From contig NZ_JAVSJA010000001.1 in assembly GCF_032027425.1 (NCBI RefSeq), forward strand, positions 1,054,001 through 1,118,000: a DNA stretch of 64,000 bases. Direction: 5' to 3'. This document shows positions 16,047 through 25,751 of the stretch, one piece after another; positions within the stretch are counted from its first letter, which is position 1, and each line of letters opens with the position of its first letter. Below the pieces are notes generated by a model that worked only from the letters and a program-made list of their open reading frames with translations, was not told the origin of the DNA and made no database searches. The position numbers and the translations under genes are program-made. This stretch comes from Microcystis wesenbergii NRERC-220. GTDB taxonomy: Bacteria; Cyanobacteriota; Cyanobacteriia; Cyanobacteriales; Microcystaceae.

Positions 16047-16381
16047 GTAGGGACAATTCATGAATTGTCCCTACGTTTTCGGAGTAAAATTCATGAATTG
16101 TCCCTACGTTTTCGGAGTAAAATTCATGAATTAGTCCTACGTTTTCGGAGTAAAATTCATGAATTGTCCCTACGTTTTCGGAGTAAAATTCATGAATTGT
16201 CCCTACGTTTTCGGAGTAAAATTCATAAATTAGTCCTACGTTTTCGGAGTAAAATTCATGAATTGTCCCTACGTTTTCGGAGTAAAATTCATGAATTGTC
16301 CCTACGTTTTCGGAGTACAATTCATGAATTGTCCCTACGTTTTCGGAGTACAATTCATGAATTGTCCCTACGTTTTCGGAG
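16047..16381. repeat. 33-bp tandem array, 10 units, built on a TTCATGAA palindrome
   Basis: Ten head-to-tail 33-bp units (GGAGTAAAATTCATGAATTG then TCCCTACGTTTTC), with a few base changes (ATAAATTAGT in one unit). The first unit is a perfect 28-bp palindrome beginning GTAGGGACAATTC at 16047-16074. Because 33 is a multiple of three, both strands stay open, giving 11-residue repeats that I do not regard as genes. The units are contiguous without unique spacers, so this is not a CRISPR array. Confidence 0.9.
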
Positions 16382-16478
16382 ATGTCTAATGATGACACAG
16401 CTAGTCTCTCTGCTATAGTACAAAAGTCGTTTAGCATGATACGCTATCTAACCTTATTGCGATCGCATTGAACTTTTC

Positions 16479-17057
16479 CTATTCCCTTTGATTTGCTTGT
16501 CTAACCTGTTCGATCTCTAATTCTAAAGCTTGTGCTATCTGTTCAAAGTTTAATCCTAAGGCCAATAAACGAGGAATAGAGGCTAATTTTGCCGCTAATT
16601 CGCCTTCTTGTCGGCCTTCCTCTCTACCTTCCTCTCTACCTTCCTCTCTACCTTCCTCTCTACCTTCCTCTAAAGCTTCCTGATACACTTTAGTTTGTTT
16701 TAAATCGCTTAAACTAAACATCGCTTCTATCTCCTTTCTACTGACTTGGGGTAACTTATAAACCAAGATTGTCTCTATCAATTCTAAAAGTTCTTGCTGT
16801 TGTTTGAGCTTAGGTAATTCTTGTCTAATCTAACGGGAATAAAACCTATTATCTTTCTGAAATTGTACTTCTAGGAAATAAATAGGCTGATTGGGTGTAT
16901 CAGGCAAAAAGACTCCATCGAGACGAAAGGACAATTGTTTAACTTCCACCGAGGAGAATTGATAAGAATTGGCGGTTTCAGGAGGAAGGTTCAACAAATC
17001 AAAGAAACAAGCGGGAAATCTTTGTAAGAGTTGATAAAAAATACTGTCAGTTTTCAC
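16479..17057 (-). pseudogene. Rpn/PD-(D/E)XK nuclease-like protein, internally deleted
   Basis: The N-terminal piece (17057-16830) reads MKTDSIFYQLLQRFPACFF, then FRLDGVFLPDTPNQPIYFLEVQFQKDNRFYSR and a stop. This is the start of the cyanobacterial DUF2887/Rpn-type nuclease family, with the D...E.Q catalytic pattern. The C-terminal piece follows at once in another frame: RQELPKLKQQQELLELIETI, then the tail with four or five EEGR repeats (a 12-bp repeat at 16615-16670) and the LASIPRLLALGLNFEQIAQAL helix. About 100 central residues are absent, so a deletion joined the two parts with a frame change. The gene is not expected to be functional. Confidence 0.75.
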
Positions 17058-17325
17058 GCAATTAAACTCAAAAAGAGGCCTCTAGTTTAGCAAAAGTTTT
17101 TTATTGTATTCTTCAGGAAGCTCCTGTTTTTGAGCAATTGGGATGACGACTGTTACCCAACACCATCGGAACCAAGATTAAATAGGGTATGATGGGGGTT
17201 GGATAGATTTTCTCCTATACTTTTTCCTCAAGTATGACAACCGGGGAAAGCTGGAAGGGTGGCACACCATAAATCATCTTCTTGCCAAAGAATAACTTTA
17301 ATATTCATCTTTAACTTTTTTGTCC

Positions 17326-17838
17326 TTATATGTCGAAGTAATGATCGATATCAATCGGGAACCACTCCCCATCTAATACCTGTTCGAGGGAGAAAGGAGG
17401 CTCCACAGGAATCGCGTCGCCAGTGACGGTTTTCGCTTGTATTGAGGTTTTTCGAGCGTTCGAGTAGGCTTTTTGAAAATAATCCCGCGCGTGGTTGCTG
17501 AGAGTAGTAGTTTCTAGCCACTCTCCTAGTTGAGTTCGGAAACTGGCGATTTCTCCTACCCAGTGACAGACGTTGCGTTCTCGCTCCCGTTCCGATTTGT
17601 GATAAGCTAACTTAAACAGGTGTTCGATCAGCTGGGTTAATAAACTCTCTACAGCCCGTCTGTCACTTTTCCCCATGCACTCCACTTCCTCGATCAGATT
17701 TTCCCAGTCCACCTCATCAAACTTTTTTAGCTTTAAAAGTTCGGCGGTTTTTGAAGCCCAGAGAACAAAATCCTGATCATATAAGGCTTTCATTGATAAA
17801 GCTGTTTCTACTGCCATAGTTTCGTTCCAACTGATCAT
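17326..17838 (-). CDS. DUF29 family protein
   Basis: 170 residues from ATG 17838. The family's usual start corresponds to the internal MKALYDQDFVLWASKTAELL (ATG 17793), so the shorter form of about 155 residues is also possible. The DUF29 hallmarks are present: the LYDQDF..W....A.LL opening, VDWENLIEEVECMGKSDRRAVESLL, and the LFKLAYHKSERE helix followed by W...I..FR..L. Function is unknown. These proteins are abundant in bloom-forming cyanobacteria and often occur in mobile neighbourhoods. It stands alone beside the Rpn-like pseudogene. The 268-bp gap to 17057 holds no gene that I can see. Confidence 0.85.
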   Translation of the reverse strand: MISWNETMAVETALSMKALYDQDFVLWASKTAELLKLKKFDEVDWENLIEEVECMGKSDRRAVESLLTQLIEHLFKLAYHKSERERERNVCHWVGEIASFRTQLGEWLETTTLSNHARDYFQKAYSNARKTSIQAKTVTGDAIPVEPPFSLEQVLDGEWFPIDIDHYFDI

Positions 17839-17965
17839 AAAACTATGTCTTTAGCTTAACTTTACTAGCGCAAACCCTTTTAACTTTTTTGTCCTTTACT
17901 AAGCAGTGTAACTCGATCTCATCAGACGTTATACAATAAATCTTGTCCCTCGATCGCATTGTCCC

Positions 17966-20236
17966 ATGACTACCCCCTTCACTGCCGCAGAAATTGCCTC
18001 AGAAGGCATCAAACCCGAAGAATACGAAGAAATAGTCAAAAGACTGGGAAGACACCCCAACAAAGCCGAATTAGGAATGTTTGGCGTGATGTGGTCGGAA
18101 CACTGCTGTTATAAAAACTCCCGGCCGCTGCTCAAACAATTCCCCACCACCGGCGAAAAAATTCTCGTCGGACCGGGGGAAAATGCCGGAGTAGTGGATT
18201 TAGGCGATGGATTGCGATTAGCCTTCAAAATCGAGTCCCATAATCATCCTTCTGCGGTGGAACCCTTCCAAGGTGCCGCTACCGGAGTCGGAGGCATCCT
18301 GCGGGATATTTTTACCATGGGGGCCCGGCCCATTGCTATCCTCAACTCCCTCCGTTTTGGTAACTTGCAAGATGCCCGCAATCGTCGCATTTTTGCCGGA
18401 GTCGTGGAAGGAATAAGTCATTATGGCAATAGTGTCGGCGTTCCCACGGTGGGCGGTGAGATATACTTCGATAATGCCTACAATGGCAATCCCCTCGTTA
18501 ATGCCATGGCTTTAGGGCTAATGGAAACCGAGGAAATCGTTAAATCTGGGGCAAAAGGACTGGGAAATCCGGTTTTATACGTTGGTTCTACCACCGGCCG
18601 CGACGGTATGGGAGGGGCGAGTTTTGCCAGTGCCGAATTAACCGATAAATCTATGGATGACCGGCCCGCGGTGCAAGTGGGCGACCCTTTTCTGGAAAAA
18701 TCCCTGATAGAAGCTTGTTTAGAGGCATTTAAGACCGGCGCGGTGGTGGCGGCCCAGGATATGGGGGCCGCTGGGATCACCTGTTCTACTTCCGAGATGG
18801 CAGCCAAGGGAGGGGTGGGAATTGAATTAGACCTCGATAAAATCCCCGTCCGGGAAACTGGGATGGTCCCCTACGAATATCTGCTATCGGAATCCCAAGA
18901 AAGAATGTTATTTGTGGCAGCATCGGGACGAGAAGGCGAATTAATCGAGATTTTCCATCGTTGGGGACTTCAGGCTGTGGTCGCTGGCCAGGTAATTGCA
19001 GAACCGATCGTCCGTATATTATTTAAAGGGGAAATTGCCGCCGAAATTCCTGCCACGGCCCTGGCGGATAATACTCCTATCTATCATCGGGAATTACTAA
19101 CAGAACCGCCAGAATACGCCCAAAAAGCTCAATTATGGCAAGATGCCACTATTCCTATTCCCGAATCCTATAACGAGATTTTATTAAAACTGCTGGATAG
19201 TCCCTCGATTGCCTCAAAACGCTGGGTTTATCGTCAATATGATCATCAAGTCCAGAATAACACCGTTATTCTCCCCGGGGGGGCCGATGCGGCCGTGATT
19301 CGCGTGCGTCCTCTGGGTGCTAATCCCGCAAATTCTCGGCGAGGTGTAGCGGCGACTACAGATTGTAATCCGCGATACGTTTATCTTGATCCCTATAACG
19401 GAGCTAAGTTGGCCGTGGCGGAAGCGGCCAGAAACCTTAGCTGTGTTGGTGCTGACCCCATTGCTGTCACGGATAATCTCAATTTCGGAAGTCCAGAGAA
19501 TTCAATCGGTTATTGGCAATTAGCCACTGCTTGTCAGGGTATTGCCGAAGCTTGTCGGGAAATGAATACACCAGTAACTGGGGGTAATGTCTCTTTGTAC
19601 AACGAAACCGTTGATGCAGCTGGCAGCCCCCAGTCTATTTATCCGACTCCCGTGATTGGGATGGTGGGATTAGTGCCGGATATCGGGCAAATTTGCGGCC
19701 AAGGTTGGCAAAAAGCGGGGGATTTAATCTATATTTTGGGTTTCTCTTTGCCAACTATCGGCGCATCGGAATATTTAGCCGTTATTCACGGTTTGGTGAC
19801 GGGAAAACCGCCGGTAATTGATTTTGAATTAGAAAGAAAGGTACAAGCGGCCTGTCGTCGGGGAATTCGCGCCGGTTGGGTGAAATCTGCCCACGATTGC
19901 GCGGAGGGAGGTTTAGTCACTGCTCTGGCAGAATGCTGTATTAGTGGGCAGTTAGGGGCGGAAATTGACCTTTCTTGGCAGCATCAGGGCCGTTTTGATG
20001 CGGTGTTATTCGGGGAGTTAGCTAGTTGCATTATTGTCTCCGTTTCCTCCGAAAATCGGCAAGATTGGGAAGAATACCTAAAGACACAATTAGGAGACTA
20101 TTGGCAAATAACCGGCAAAGTTAGCGAAAAAAGCGATAATCTTCGGATTTTTGACCGGGATAAACAACCAGCGATCGATGTTAGTCTAGAAACTATACAG
20201 CAAGTTTGGTCAAAAGCGATCGAAAGAAGGCTGTAA
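17966..20236 (+). CDS. purL: Phosphoribosylformylglycinamidine synthase II
   Basis: 756 residues, typical of the small PurL that works with PurS and PurQ. It catalyses ATP-dependent amination of FGAR to FGAM in purine synthesis. Visible: the catalytic histidine region [17 protein letters not shown], the ATP/phosphate segment [38 protein letters not shown], and the second half [12 protein letters not shown] and [15 protein letters not shown], with the terminal [16 protein letters not shown] glycine-rich loop. ATG 17966 gives the normal N-terminus. purF follows 137 bp downstream on the same strand, an arrangement common in cyanobacteria. Confidence 0.97.
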   Translation: MTTPFTAAEIASEGIKPEEYEEIVKRLGRHPNKAELGMFGVMWSEHCCYKNSRPLLKQFPTTGEKILVGPGENAGVVDLGDGLRLAFKIESHNHPSAVEPFQGAATGVGGILRDIFTMGARPIAILNSLRFGNLQDARNRRIFAGVVEGISHYGNSVGVPTVGGEIYFDNAYNGNPLVNAMALGLMETEEIVKSGAKGLGNPVLYVGSTTGRDGMGGASFASAELTDKSMDDRPAVQVGDPFLEKSLIEACLEAFKTGAVVAAQDMGAAGITCSTSEMAAKGGVGIELDLDKIPVRETGMVPYEYLLSESQERMLFVAASGREGELIEIFHRWGLQAVVAGQVIAEPIVRILFKGEIAAEIPATALADNTPIYHRELLTEPPEYAQKAQLWQDATIPIPESYNEILLKLLDSPSIASKRWVYRQYDHQVQNNTVILPGGADAAVIRVRPLGANPANSRRGVAATTDCNPRYVYLDPYNGAKLAVAEAARNLSCVGADPIAVTDNLNFGSPENSIGYWQLATACQGIAEACREMNTPVTGGNVSLYNETVDAAGSPQSIYPTPVIGMVGLVPDIGQICGQGWQKAGDLIYILGFSLPTIGASEYLAVIHGLVTGKPPVIDFELERKVQAACRRGIRAGWVKSAHDCAEGGLVTALAECCISGQLGAEIDLSWQHQGRFDAVLFGELASCIIVSVSSENRQDWEEYLKTQLGDYWQITGKVSEKSDNLRIFDRDKQPAIDVSLETIQQVWSKAIERRL

Positions 20237-20373
20237 TCTTGAGGCCGTCAGCTAGATAAGATGGCCGATTATATCGGTAAATAAAGGCTGATAGCTGATC
20301 AATAAATCGTTAAAAGAAGATTAAGATCGGTTAAGATTTTGTTACCAAAGTATTCTGCAGCCCCAACCCTCCC

Positions 20374-21837
20374 ATGTCTAGCCATCCCGACTCATCCCTA
20401 TCCCTGAACCGCGTCGATAAGCCTGAAGAAGCCTGTGGAGTTTTTGGACTCTATGCCCCCGAGGAAGAAGTAGCAAAACTGACCTATTTCGGACTCTATG
20501 CCCTGCAACACCGAGGACAGGAATCGGCAGGTATTGCCACCTACGACGGGGAAACGGTGCATTGTTACAAGGAAATGGGCTTAGTTTCCCAAGTTTTTAA
20601 CGAAACTGTCCTTAAAACCTTGCCGGGTACTCACGCCGTCGGTCATACTCGTTACTCTACCACCGGTTCTAGCCGTCGCGCCAATGCCCAACCTGCTGTG
20701 ATCGAAACCCGTTTGGGTAAACTTTCCCTAGCACATAACGGCAATTTAGTCAATACTTTTGAGTTAAGAAATGTATTAGAACAGCGCGGTTGTGATCTCG
20801 TCACCACCACCGACTCGGAAATGATCGCCGTCGCTATCGGTCAGGAAGTGGATAGTGGCAAGGATTGGATACAAGCGGCGATCGATGCCTTTAGTTATTG
20901 TAGCGGGGCTTACAGCCTTGTTATCGGCACACCGACGGGAATTATCGGGGCGCGGGATCCCAATGGTGTCAGACCCTTAGTAATTGGGGTTTTGCAAGAA
21001 GAAGGCAATCCCCCTCGTTATGTTTTAGCTTCGGAAACCTGCGGATTAGATATTATTGGGGCCGATTATCTGCGGGATGTGCAGCCGGGGGAATTAGTTT
21101 GGATTAGTGAAGATGGCTTATCTTCGGTGGATTGGGCCATGAAACCGGAGAAAAAATTATGCGTTTTCGAGATGATTTATTTTGCTCGTCCCGATAGCAT
21201 TGTTCACGAGGAATCTTTATATACTTATCGGGTACGTTTGGGGGAACAATTAGCCAAAGAGTCGCCGGTAGAAGCAGATATGGTGATGGGAGTTCCCGAT
21301 TCGGGTATTCCGGCTGCGATCGGATTTTCGCGCATTTCTGATATTCCCTACGCGGAAGGATTGATTAAAAATCGTTATGTGGGACGGACTTTTATTCAAC
21401 CAACCCAACACATGAGAGAGTCGGGGATTAAGATGAAATTGAATCCTTTAAAGGATGTTTTACAGGGAAAAAGAGTTATTATTGTTGATGATTCGATCGT
21501 GCGGGGAACCACTAGCCGGAAATTAGTTAAAGCTTTACGCGATGCTGGAGCAAGAGAAGTTCACATGAGAATATCTTCTCCTCCGGTGACTCATCCTTGT
21601 TTTTATGGCATTGATACGGATAACCAAGAGCAATTAATTGCGGCAACTAAATCGGTGGCGGAAATTCAGGCACAAATCGGGGTGGATAGTTTAGCTTATC
21701 TCAGTCACGATGGAATGTTAACAGCAACAAAAGAAGATCCGAAAACCTTCTGTACTGCCTGTTTTAATGGCGATTATCCGATTCCTGTACCTGATAATGT
21801 TAAGCGATCGAAGTTGATTTTAGAAACAGTTAAATAG
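20374..21837 (+). CDS. purF: Amidophosphoribosyltransferase
   Basis: 487 residues. It makes phosphoribosylamine from PRPP and glutamine, the first committed step of purine synthesis. An N-terminal propeptide of about 20 residues precedes the catalytic Cys of ACGVFGLYAP (class II glutamine amidotransferase). QHRGQESAGIA and GHTRYSTTG follow. The PRPP-binding motif is KRVIIVDDSIVRGTTS. Cysteines in THPCFYGID and FCTACFNGDYP fit the Fe-S-containing Bacillus-type enzyme. The stop TAG (21835-21837) is formed by the first three bases of small element M1 copy C, so the original C-terminus may have been slightly longer. Confidence 0.97.
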   Translation: MSSHPDSSLSLNRVDKPEEACGVFGLYAPEEEVAKLTYFGLYALQHRGQESAGIATYDGETVHCYKEMGLVSQVFNETVLKTLPGTHAVGHTRYSTTGSSRRANAQPAVIETRLGKLSLAHNGNLVNTFELRNVLEQRGCDLVTTTDSEMIAVAIGQEVDSGKDWIQAAIDAFSYCSGAYSLVIGTPTGIIGARDPNGVRPLVIGVLQEEGNPPRYVLASETCGLDIIGADYLRDVQPGELVWISEDGLSSVDWAMKPEKKLCVFEMIYFARPDSIVHEESLYTYRVRLGEQLAKESPVEADMVMGVPDSGIPAAIGFSRISDIPYAEGLIKNRYVGRTFIQPTQHMRESGIKMKLNPLKDVLQGKRVIIVDDSIVRGTTSRKLVKALRDAGAREVHMRISSPPVTHPCFYGIDTDNQEQLIAATKSVAEIQAQIGVDSLAYLSHDGMLTATKEDPKTFCTACFNGDYPIPVPDNVKRSKLILETVK

Positions 21838-21853
21838 GGTTTGCTGAATAAAT

Positions 21854-21892
21854 CTAAAAACCTTGTTGGATAAGGTTTTTAGACTTTTTTTC
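21854..21892 (+). terminator. Hairpin with T-run after purF
   Basis: An 11-bp perfect stem (CTAAAAACCTT and AAGGTTTTTAG, loop GTTGGAT) followed by ACTTTTTTT. It lies within element M1 copy C, so the element itself appears to bring terminator function to purF. Confidence 0.65.
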
Positions 21893-21963
21893 CCTCAAAA
21901 AGTGCCGACCATTGGAGTGATTGGGGGGAAAATTCAGGTACTTTTTCCCTGAAAATTAGGTAA

Positions 21964-22079
21964 TACTAAATCCGTTGAGTAACGCACAGAAAACGGGTTT
22001 CTCCGAGAAACCCGTTTTCTGCTCATGCAAGAGGCAAAAGGGGTCATAAATAATCAGTTTTTAATAACTGGATTTAGTA
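21964..22079. repeat. Small TIR element M2, nested in M1 copy C
   Basis: 116 bp, ends TACTAAATCC and GGATTTAGTA (perfect 10-bp inverted repeats), flanked by TAA at 21961-21963 and 22080-22082. Copy B of M1 has the uninterrupted site. The interior includes a strong palindrome (GAAAACGGGTTTC and GAAACCCGTTTTC arms). The TNA 3-bp duplication resembles that of IS1031-type IS5 elements (inference). Confidence 0.88.
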
Positions 22080-22184
22080 TAATTGACCACCTGAAAATGG
22101 GTAAAACCCCACACCCCACACCCCACACCCCACACCCTGCCACCAGGAAAAACTTTTTGCCGCAAACCCTAGATAGCCTCAAGG

Positions 22185-23900
22185 CTAAATCCTCTGAAAA
22201 CAATCGGCAATTTCCTGGGGAGTTAAAAGAGAATTAGGATAACCGGAAAGTTGTCCTAATTTTTGTGCTAATAAAACTGCTTGGGGTGGAGTTAGATAGG
22301 TTTTGGCTAAGAGATCGGTTTGATGATAAGCTTGCCGGATTGGGGCATCTAAAAGGATGGTTCCTTGACCCATAATAATTACTCTTTCGGCGTATTCTGG
22401 CATTAAATAGAGGTGATGGGTGATAACAATCACCGTTTTGCCCATCTGGTGTAATTGACGACTCACCTCTAAAATTGCCTTAGCTCCTTGGTAATCTTGG
22501 CCGGTGGTGGGTTCATCGAAAACAACTATGCGCGGTTCCATGGCTAAAATTGCCGCAATCACTACCCGCGCTCGATCGCCTTTCGGTAAGGAGAGAGGAT
22601 GATAGGAGCGATATTCTAGCAATCCCATGGCTTCTAGACTTGCTTCCGTGCGTTGGATGACGATTTCTGGGGAATAACCGAGATTAGTCAGGGCAAATGA
22701 TACCTCTTTCTCGACAGTGGTGTTAAAAATCTGATTATCGGGATTTTGGGCTACATAACCGATCGATCGGGCTAAATCACTGACAGAAAAGCTATTGATC
22801 GAACGTCCATCAATCATAACTTGACCGGTGGTTGCCGAGAGAAGATTGAGAAAATGCTTGACTAAAGTGCTTTTTCCTGCGCCATTTTGACCGATAATCA
22901 GCAGATATTCCCCTTCGGCAATATCGAGGGACACATCCCGCAAGGCGGTAGTACCATCGGGATAGGTATGGCAGAGATTTTTTACCCTCAGTATGGGGTT
23001 TAAGGGGTCAGAAACCGACGATAAGGGAGGGGTTGGGGTTCTATGATGGTAAAAGGATTTAAGCTCGTTTAAACGGGCAAAACTGCGGTCTAGGGTGACA
23101 GGAATAGAATTTATCGCCCCGATTTTTTGATCGATCAAAGCAAAAGTAGTGGCCACTTGCGGGGGACGCAGGGCATTTTCCTGTAAAAGTTGTACTTGGG
23201 AGTAGATCTCTGCTGGGGTTCCCATGGCTTCGATCGCACCTTCCCTTAATAGTACGAGGCGATCGGCATATTCGGCCATTTCCTCGGCCGCGTGGGAGAC
23301 CATCACAATGGTGACACCGAGATGGCGATTTAATTCCTTAATGGTGGCGAAAACTTCTTGGGATCCCACCGGATCCAGTTGGGAGGTGGGTTCATCGAGA
23401 ATTAACAAAGCGGGCTGAACTGCGAGAGCGGCGGCGATCGCTAATCGTTGTTTTTGTCCTCCCGATAGTTCCCCCGGGGATTTTTTTTCCATTCCCTCTA
23501 ACCGGACTGCCGCTAAAACTTTGGGAATACGCGCTTTAATTTCCTCTCGCGGTAGCCGTAAATTTTCTAAGGTAAAAGCGATTTCATTTTCTATAGAAGT
23601 GGCTAAAAGTTGCGTTTCCGGATCTTCAAATACTGCCCCCACATAGCGGGCCAAGGTGCTAACGGGATGGGTTAAAGTGTCTAAACCGGCTACTGTTGCA
23701 TAACCAAAAAAACGCCCTCCGTAAAATTGGGGGACAATACCGTTAAGAGTTAAACAGAGAGTAGTTTTTCCCGCACCTGTGGGCCCGATAATACCTAAAA
23801 ATTCTCCTCGATGAATTGCTAAAGAGATATTTTTAAGCACTAGATTGGAGGATTCGGGATAAATATAGGAAACTTTCTCTAATTGGGCGATGATTTCCAT
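22185..23900 (-). CDS. Energy-coupling-factor-type ABC ATPase, two fused ATPase domains
   Basis: 571 residues with two ABC domains, as in YkoD/EcfA-fusion proteins that energise vitamin, cobalt or nickel uptake. Domain 1 (about 1-240): Walker A GPTGAGKTTL, signature LSGGQKQRLAIAAALA, Walker B LLILDEPTSQLDP. Domain 2 (about 305-555): Walker A GQNGAGKSTL, Walker B IVVFDEPTTGQD. Its signature motif is degenerate (LPKGDRARV instead of LSGGQ). No membrane T or S component gene is adjacent, so it must pair with subunits encoded elsewhere, and the substrate cannot be told. Start ATG 23900. It converges on purF across the nested M1/M2 elements. Confidence 0.87.
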   Translation of the reverse strand: MEIIAQLEKVSYIYPESSNLVLKNISLAIHRGEFLGIIGPTGAGKTTLCLTLNGIVPQFYGGRFFGYATVAGLDTLTHPVSTLARYVGAVFEDPETQLLATSIENEIAFTLENLRLPREEIKARIPKVLAAVRLEGMEKKSPGELSGGQKQRLAIAAALAVQPALLILDEPTSQLDPVGSQEVFATIKELNRHLGVTIVMVSHAAEEMAEYADRLVLLREGAIEAMGTPAEIYSQVQLLQENALRPPQVATTFALIDQKIGAINSIPVTLDRSFARLNELKSFYHHRTPTPPLSSVSDPLNPILRVKNLCHTYPDGTTALRDVSLDIAEGEYLLIIGQNGAGKSTLVKHFLNLLSATTGQVMIDGRSINSFSVSDLARSIGYVAQNPDNQIFNTTVEKEVSFALTNLGYSPEIVIQRTEASLEAMGLLEYRSYHPLSLPKGDRARVVIAAILAMEPRIVVFDEPTTGQDYQGAKAILEVSRQLHQMGKTVIVITHHLYLMPEYAERVIIMGQGTILLDAPIRQAYHQTDLLAKTYLTPPQAVLLAQKLGQLSGYPNSLLTPQEIADCFQRI

Positions 23901-24083
23901 TATCGGTGGGGAATAGAAGACGGGGGTGGAGTAGATAGGGAGATATTTTTCAGGGAAATTTGAATGAGGGACGCTTCTATTTTCCGCTATTTCGATCGAT
24001 GAACTCGATTATCACACAGGTAGCCCACTACTCTGTCAATTTTAAAACGATGGCAAGATTTAAGCTAAGACGTATTTAAAGGC

Positions 24084-24366
24084 TGCATCTCATTTTTGTA
24101 AATCTACTTAGTTGGGATTTTTAAAGGGAAACTATCTTCTAAAATTGGTCATTGCTTCCGATTTTACCACTCAATCCAAGCCTTTGGGGGGTTCTACCCC
24201 CCAAACCCCCCGTTGGGGGCGTGGCGCGGTCACTGAGCGTGTCGAAGTGCCGCCCCCAAACCCCCCGCGCATTAGTTTTTCGGTGGGATGCTTACACGCA
24301 GCTGTTGATACATTTGTCATCATTTAAGAGTCACTGATAATTGCTGATTTTCAGAAATACTGAAAA
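24084..24366. repeat. Dispersed element E, copy 1
   Basis: About 283 bp. It shares its outer parts with the inverted copy at 28440-28804: TGCATCTCATTTTTGTAAAT at one end and TTAAGAGTCACTGATAATTG towards the other, plus AAGGGAAACTATCT and a GGGGGGTTCTACCCCCC hairpin. Its centre carries a CACTGAGCGTGTCGAAGTGC segment that the other copy lacks. Short open frames inside it are not credible genes. The remaining spacer (23901-24083) holds only the upstream region of the ABC gene. Confidence 0.8.
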
Positions 24367-24410
24367 TGTACCAGTTACCCCTCGCCCGTTCGCATAAAAA
24401 CTTAATATTT

Positions 24411-25751
24411 TCACTCTTGACAAATTTGCTGTAAGGTGCTAACAAAATCGGGGTAGGAAATGCCGGCCGCTTCAGCGCGATGGATAGTGGTGGGTTGACG
24501 GCAATTGAGGGCAGCGATCGCTAGACTCATGGCAATGCGATGATCGGTAAAACTGTCCACTTCCGTGCCGAATAGGCCTGTACCGCCGGTAATCTCTAAA
24601 CCATCGGGTAATTCCCTTACTTTTGCCCCTAGGCGATCGAGTTGGGTGGCCATCACCGTCAGGCGATCGCTTTCCTTCACCCGTAATTCCTCGGCATCCT
24701 TGATAATTGTCGTTCCTTGGGCAAAAACCGCCGCTACTGCCAAAATCGGAATTTCATCGATCAGACGGGGTATAATCTCACCGGCGATCGTGGTTGCCTG
24801 TAGTGGACTGGATTTCACCCGCAGATCCGCCACCGGTTCCCCCGTCACTACCCGTTGATTTTCGAGGGTGATATCTGCTCCCATTGCCTGTAAAACCTGT
24901 AAAACTCCGGTTCTAGTCGGGTTTATTCCCACATTTTCGATTAATAACTCAGAATTAGGCACGATTGCCCCCGCTACCAACCAAAAAGCCGCCGAACTGA
25001 TATCCCCCGGTACGATCACCGTTTGTCCAGTTAAAGTGGGATAACCCGTCACCGTGACGCTATTAGTCTCCCCATCCACCTCAATATTTGCCCCAAAAGC
25101 GCGCAGCATCCGTTCACTGTGATCGCGAGATAAAGCGGGTTCCGTGATCGTAGTTTTCCCCTCGGTTAACAGTCCTGCGAGGAGAAGACAGGATTTCACC
25201 TGTGCAGAAGCAACGGGAGAATAGTAGTGGATCGGTTGCAGAGATTCCCCAGAAACGGCCAAAGGAGCCAAAGAATTGGCTTTTCTGCCCCAAATTTGCG
25301 CCCCCATTTCCTTGAGGGGTTTCACCACCCTGGACATGGGACGCGATCGCAGGGAAGCATCACCGGTGACGACAAAAAAACGGTCTTGATGACCAGCCAA
25401 TAATCCTAACATTAAGCGGATCGTCGTGCCGGAATTGCCCGCGTCGAGGATTTCTAAGGGTTCCTCAAGATTGCCTAAACCCCTACCTTTGACGATCACT
25501 TTCTCGCTGTTGAGTTGGGAAATTTCCACACCCATGGCACGAAAACAACTAGCGGTACTGCGGGGATCTTCGCCCAATAATAACCCATGAATAACGGTTT
25601 CTCCTTCGGCGATCGCTCCTAACATCAGGGAACGATGGGATATGGATTTATCGCCTGGGATGGTGATTTTTCCCCGTAATCCCGTGATTTTGGCTGGATC
25701 GATGACTAAATCTTGATGGGATTGAAGGGGGTTAAGGGTGACAATAGACAT
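24411..25751 (-). CDS. aroA: 3-phosphoshikimate 1-carboxyvinyltransferase (EPSP synthase)
   Basis: 446 residues. It joins shikimate-3-phosphate and PEP in the aromatic amino acid pathway. Seen: the N-terminal [18 protein letters not shown] phosphate-binding loop, [47 protein letters not shown], and the late block [17 protein letters not shown], then [10 protein letters not shown] and [13 protein letters not shown]. The DAGNSGTT pattern with Ala at the position next to Gly is to be compared with class II glyphosate-tolerant enzymes, but class cannot be settled by eye. Start ATG 25751. Divergent from the peroxiredoxin gene. Confidence 0.96.
   Translation of the reverse strand: MSIVTLNPLQSHQDLVIDPAKITGLRGKITIPGDKSISHRSLMLGAIAEGETVIHGLLLGEDPRSTASCFRAMGVEISQLNSEKVIVKGRGLGNLEEPLEILDAGNSGTTIRLMLGLLAGHQDRFFVVTGDASLRSRPMSRVVKPLKEMGAQIWGRKANSLAPLAVSGESLQPIHYYSPVASAQVKSCLLLAGLLTEGKTTITEPALSRDHSERMLRAFGANIEVDGETNSVTVTGYPTLTGQTVIVPGDISSAAFWLVAGAIVPNSELLIENVGINPTRTGVLQVLQAMGADITLENQRVVTGEPVADLRVKSSPLQATTIAGEIIPRLIDEIPILAVAAVFAQGTTIIKDAEELRVKESDRLTVMATQLDRLGAKVRELPDGLEITGGTGLFGTEVDSFTDHRIAMSLAIAALNCRQPTTIHRAEAAGISYPDFVSTLQQICQE

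Larger units (their letters stand above)
21835..22171. repeat. Small TIR element M1, copy C, with M2 nested inside
   Basis: The outer element runs from TA-GGGTTTGC to GCAAACCC-TA. It corresponds to copy B (8168-8364) inverted, but is interrupted at 21961-22082 by M2 with a 3-bp duplication. It lies between purF and the convergent ABC protein gene and fills that spacer almost completely. Confidence 0.85.

Noticed and set aside
16047-16381. Possible CRISPR array
   Set aside because: Units are contiguous without unique spacers, and no cas genes are present. The same holds for the 16-bp arrays at 28555 and 50683.
15961-16437. Long open frames on both strands (141 and 158 codons)
   Set aside because: They result from the 33-bp tandem repeat, which stays in frame on either strand. 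No ribosome site or non-repeat coding sequence supports them.
24112-24337. Two overlapping frames of 61-71 codons
   Set aside because: They lie within dispersed element E and consist of its G/C-run hairpin. No homology is evident.
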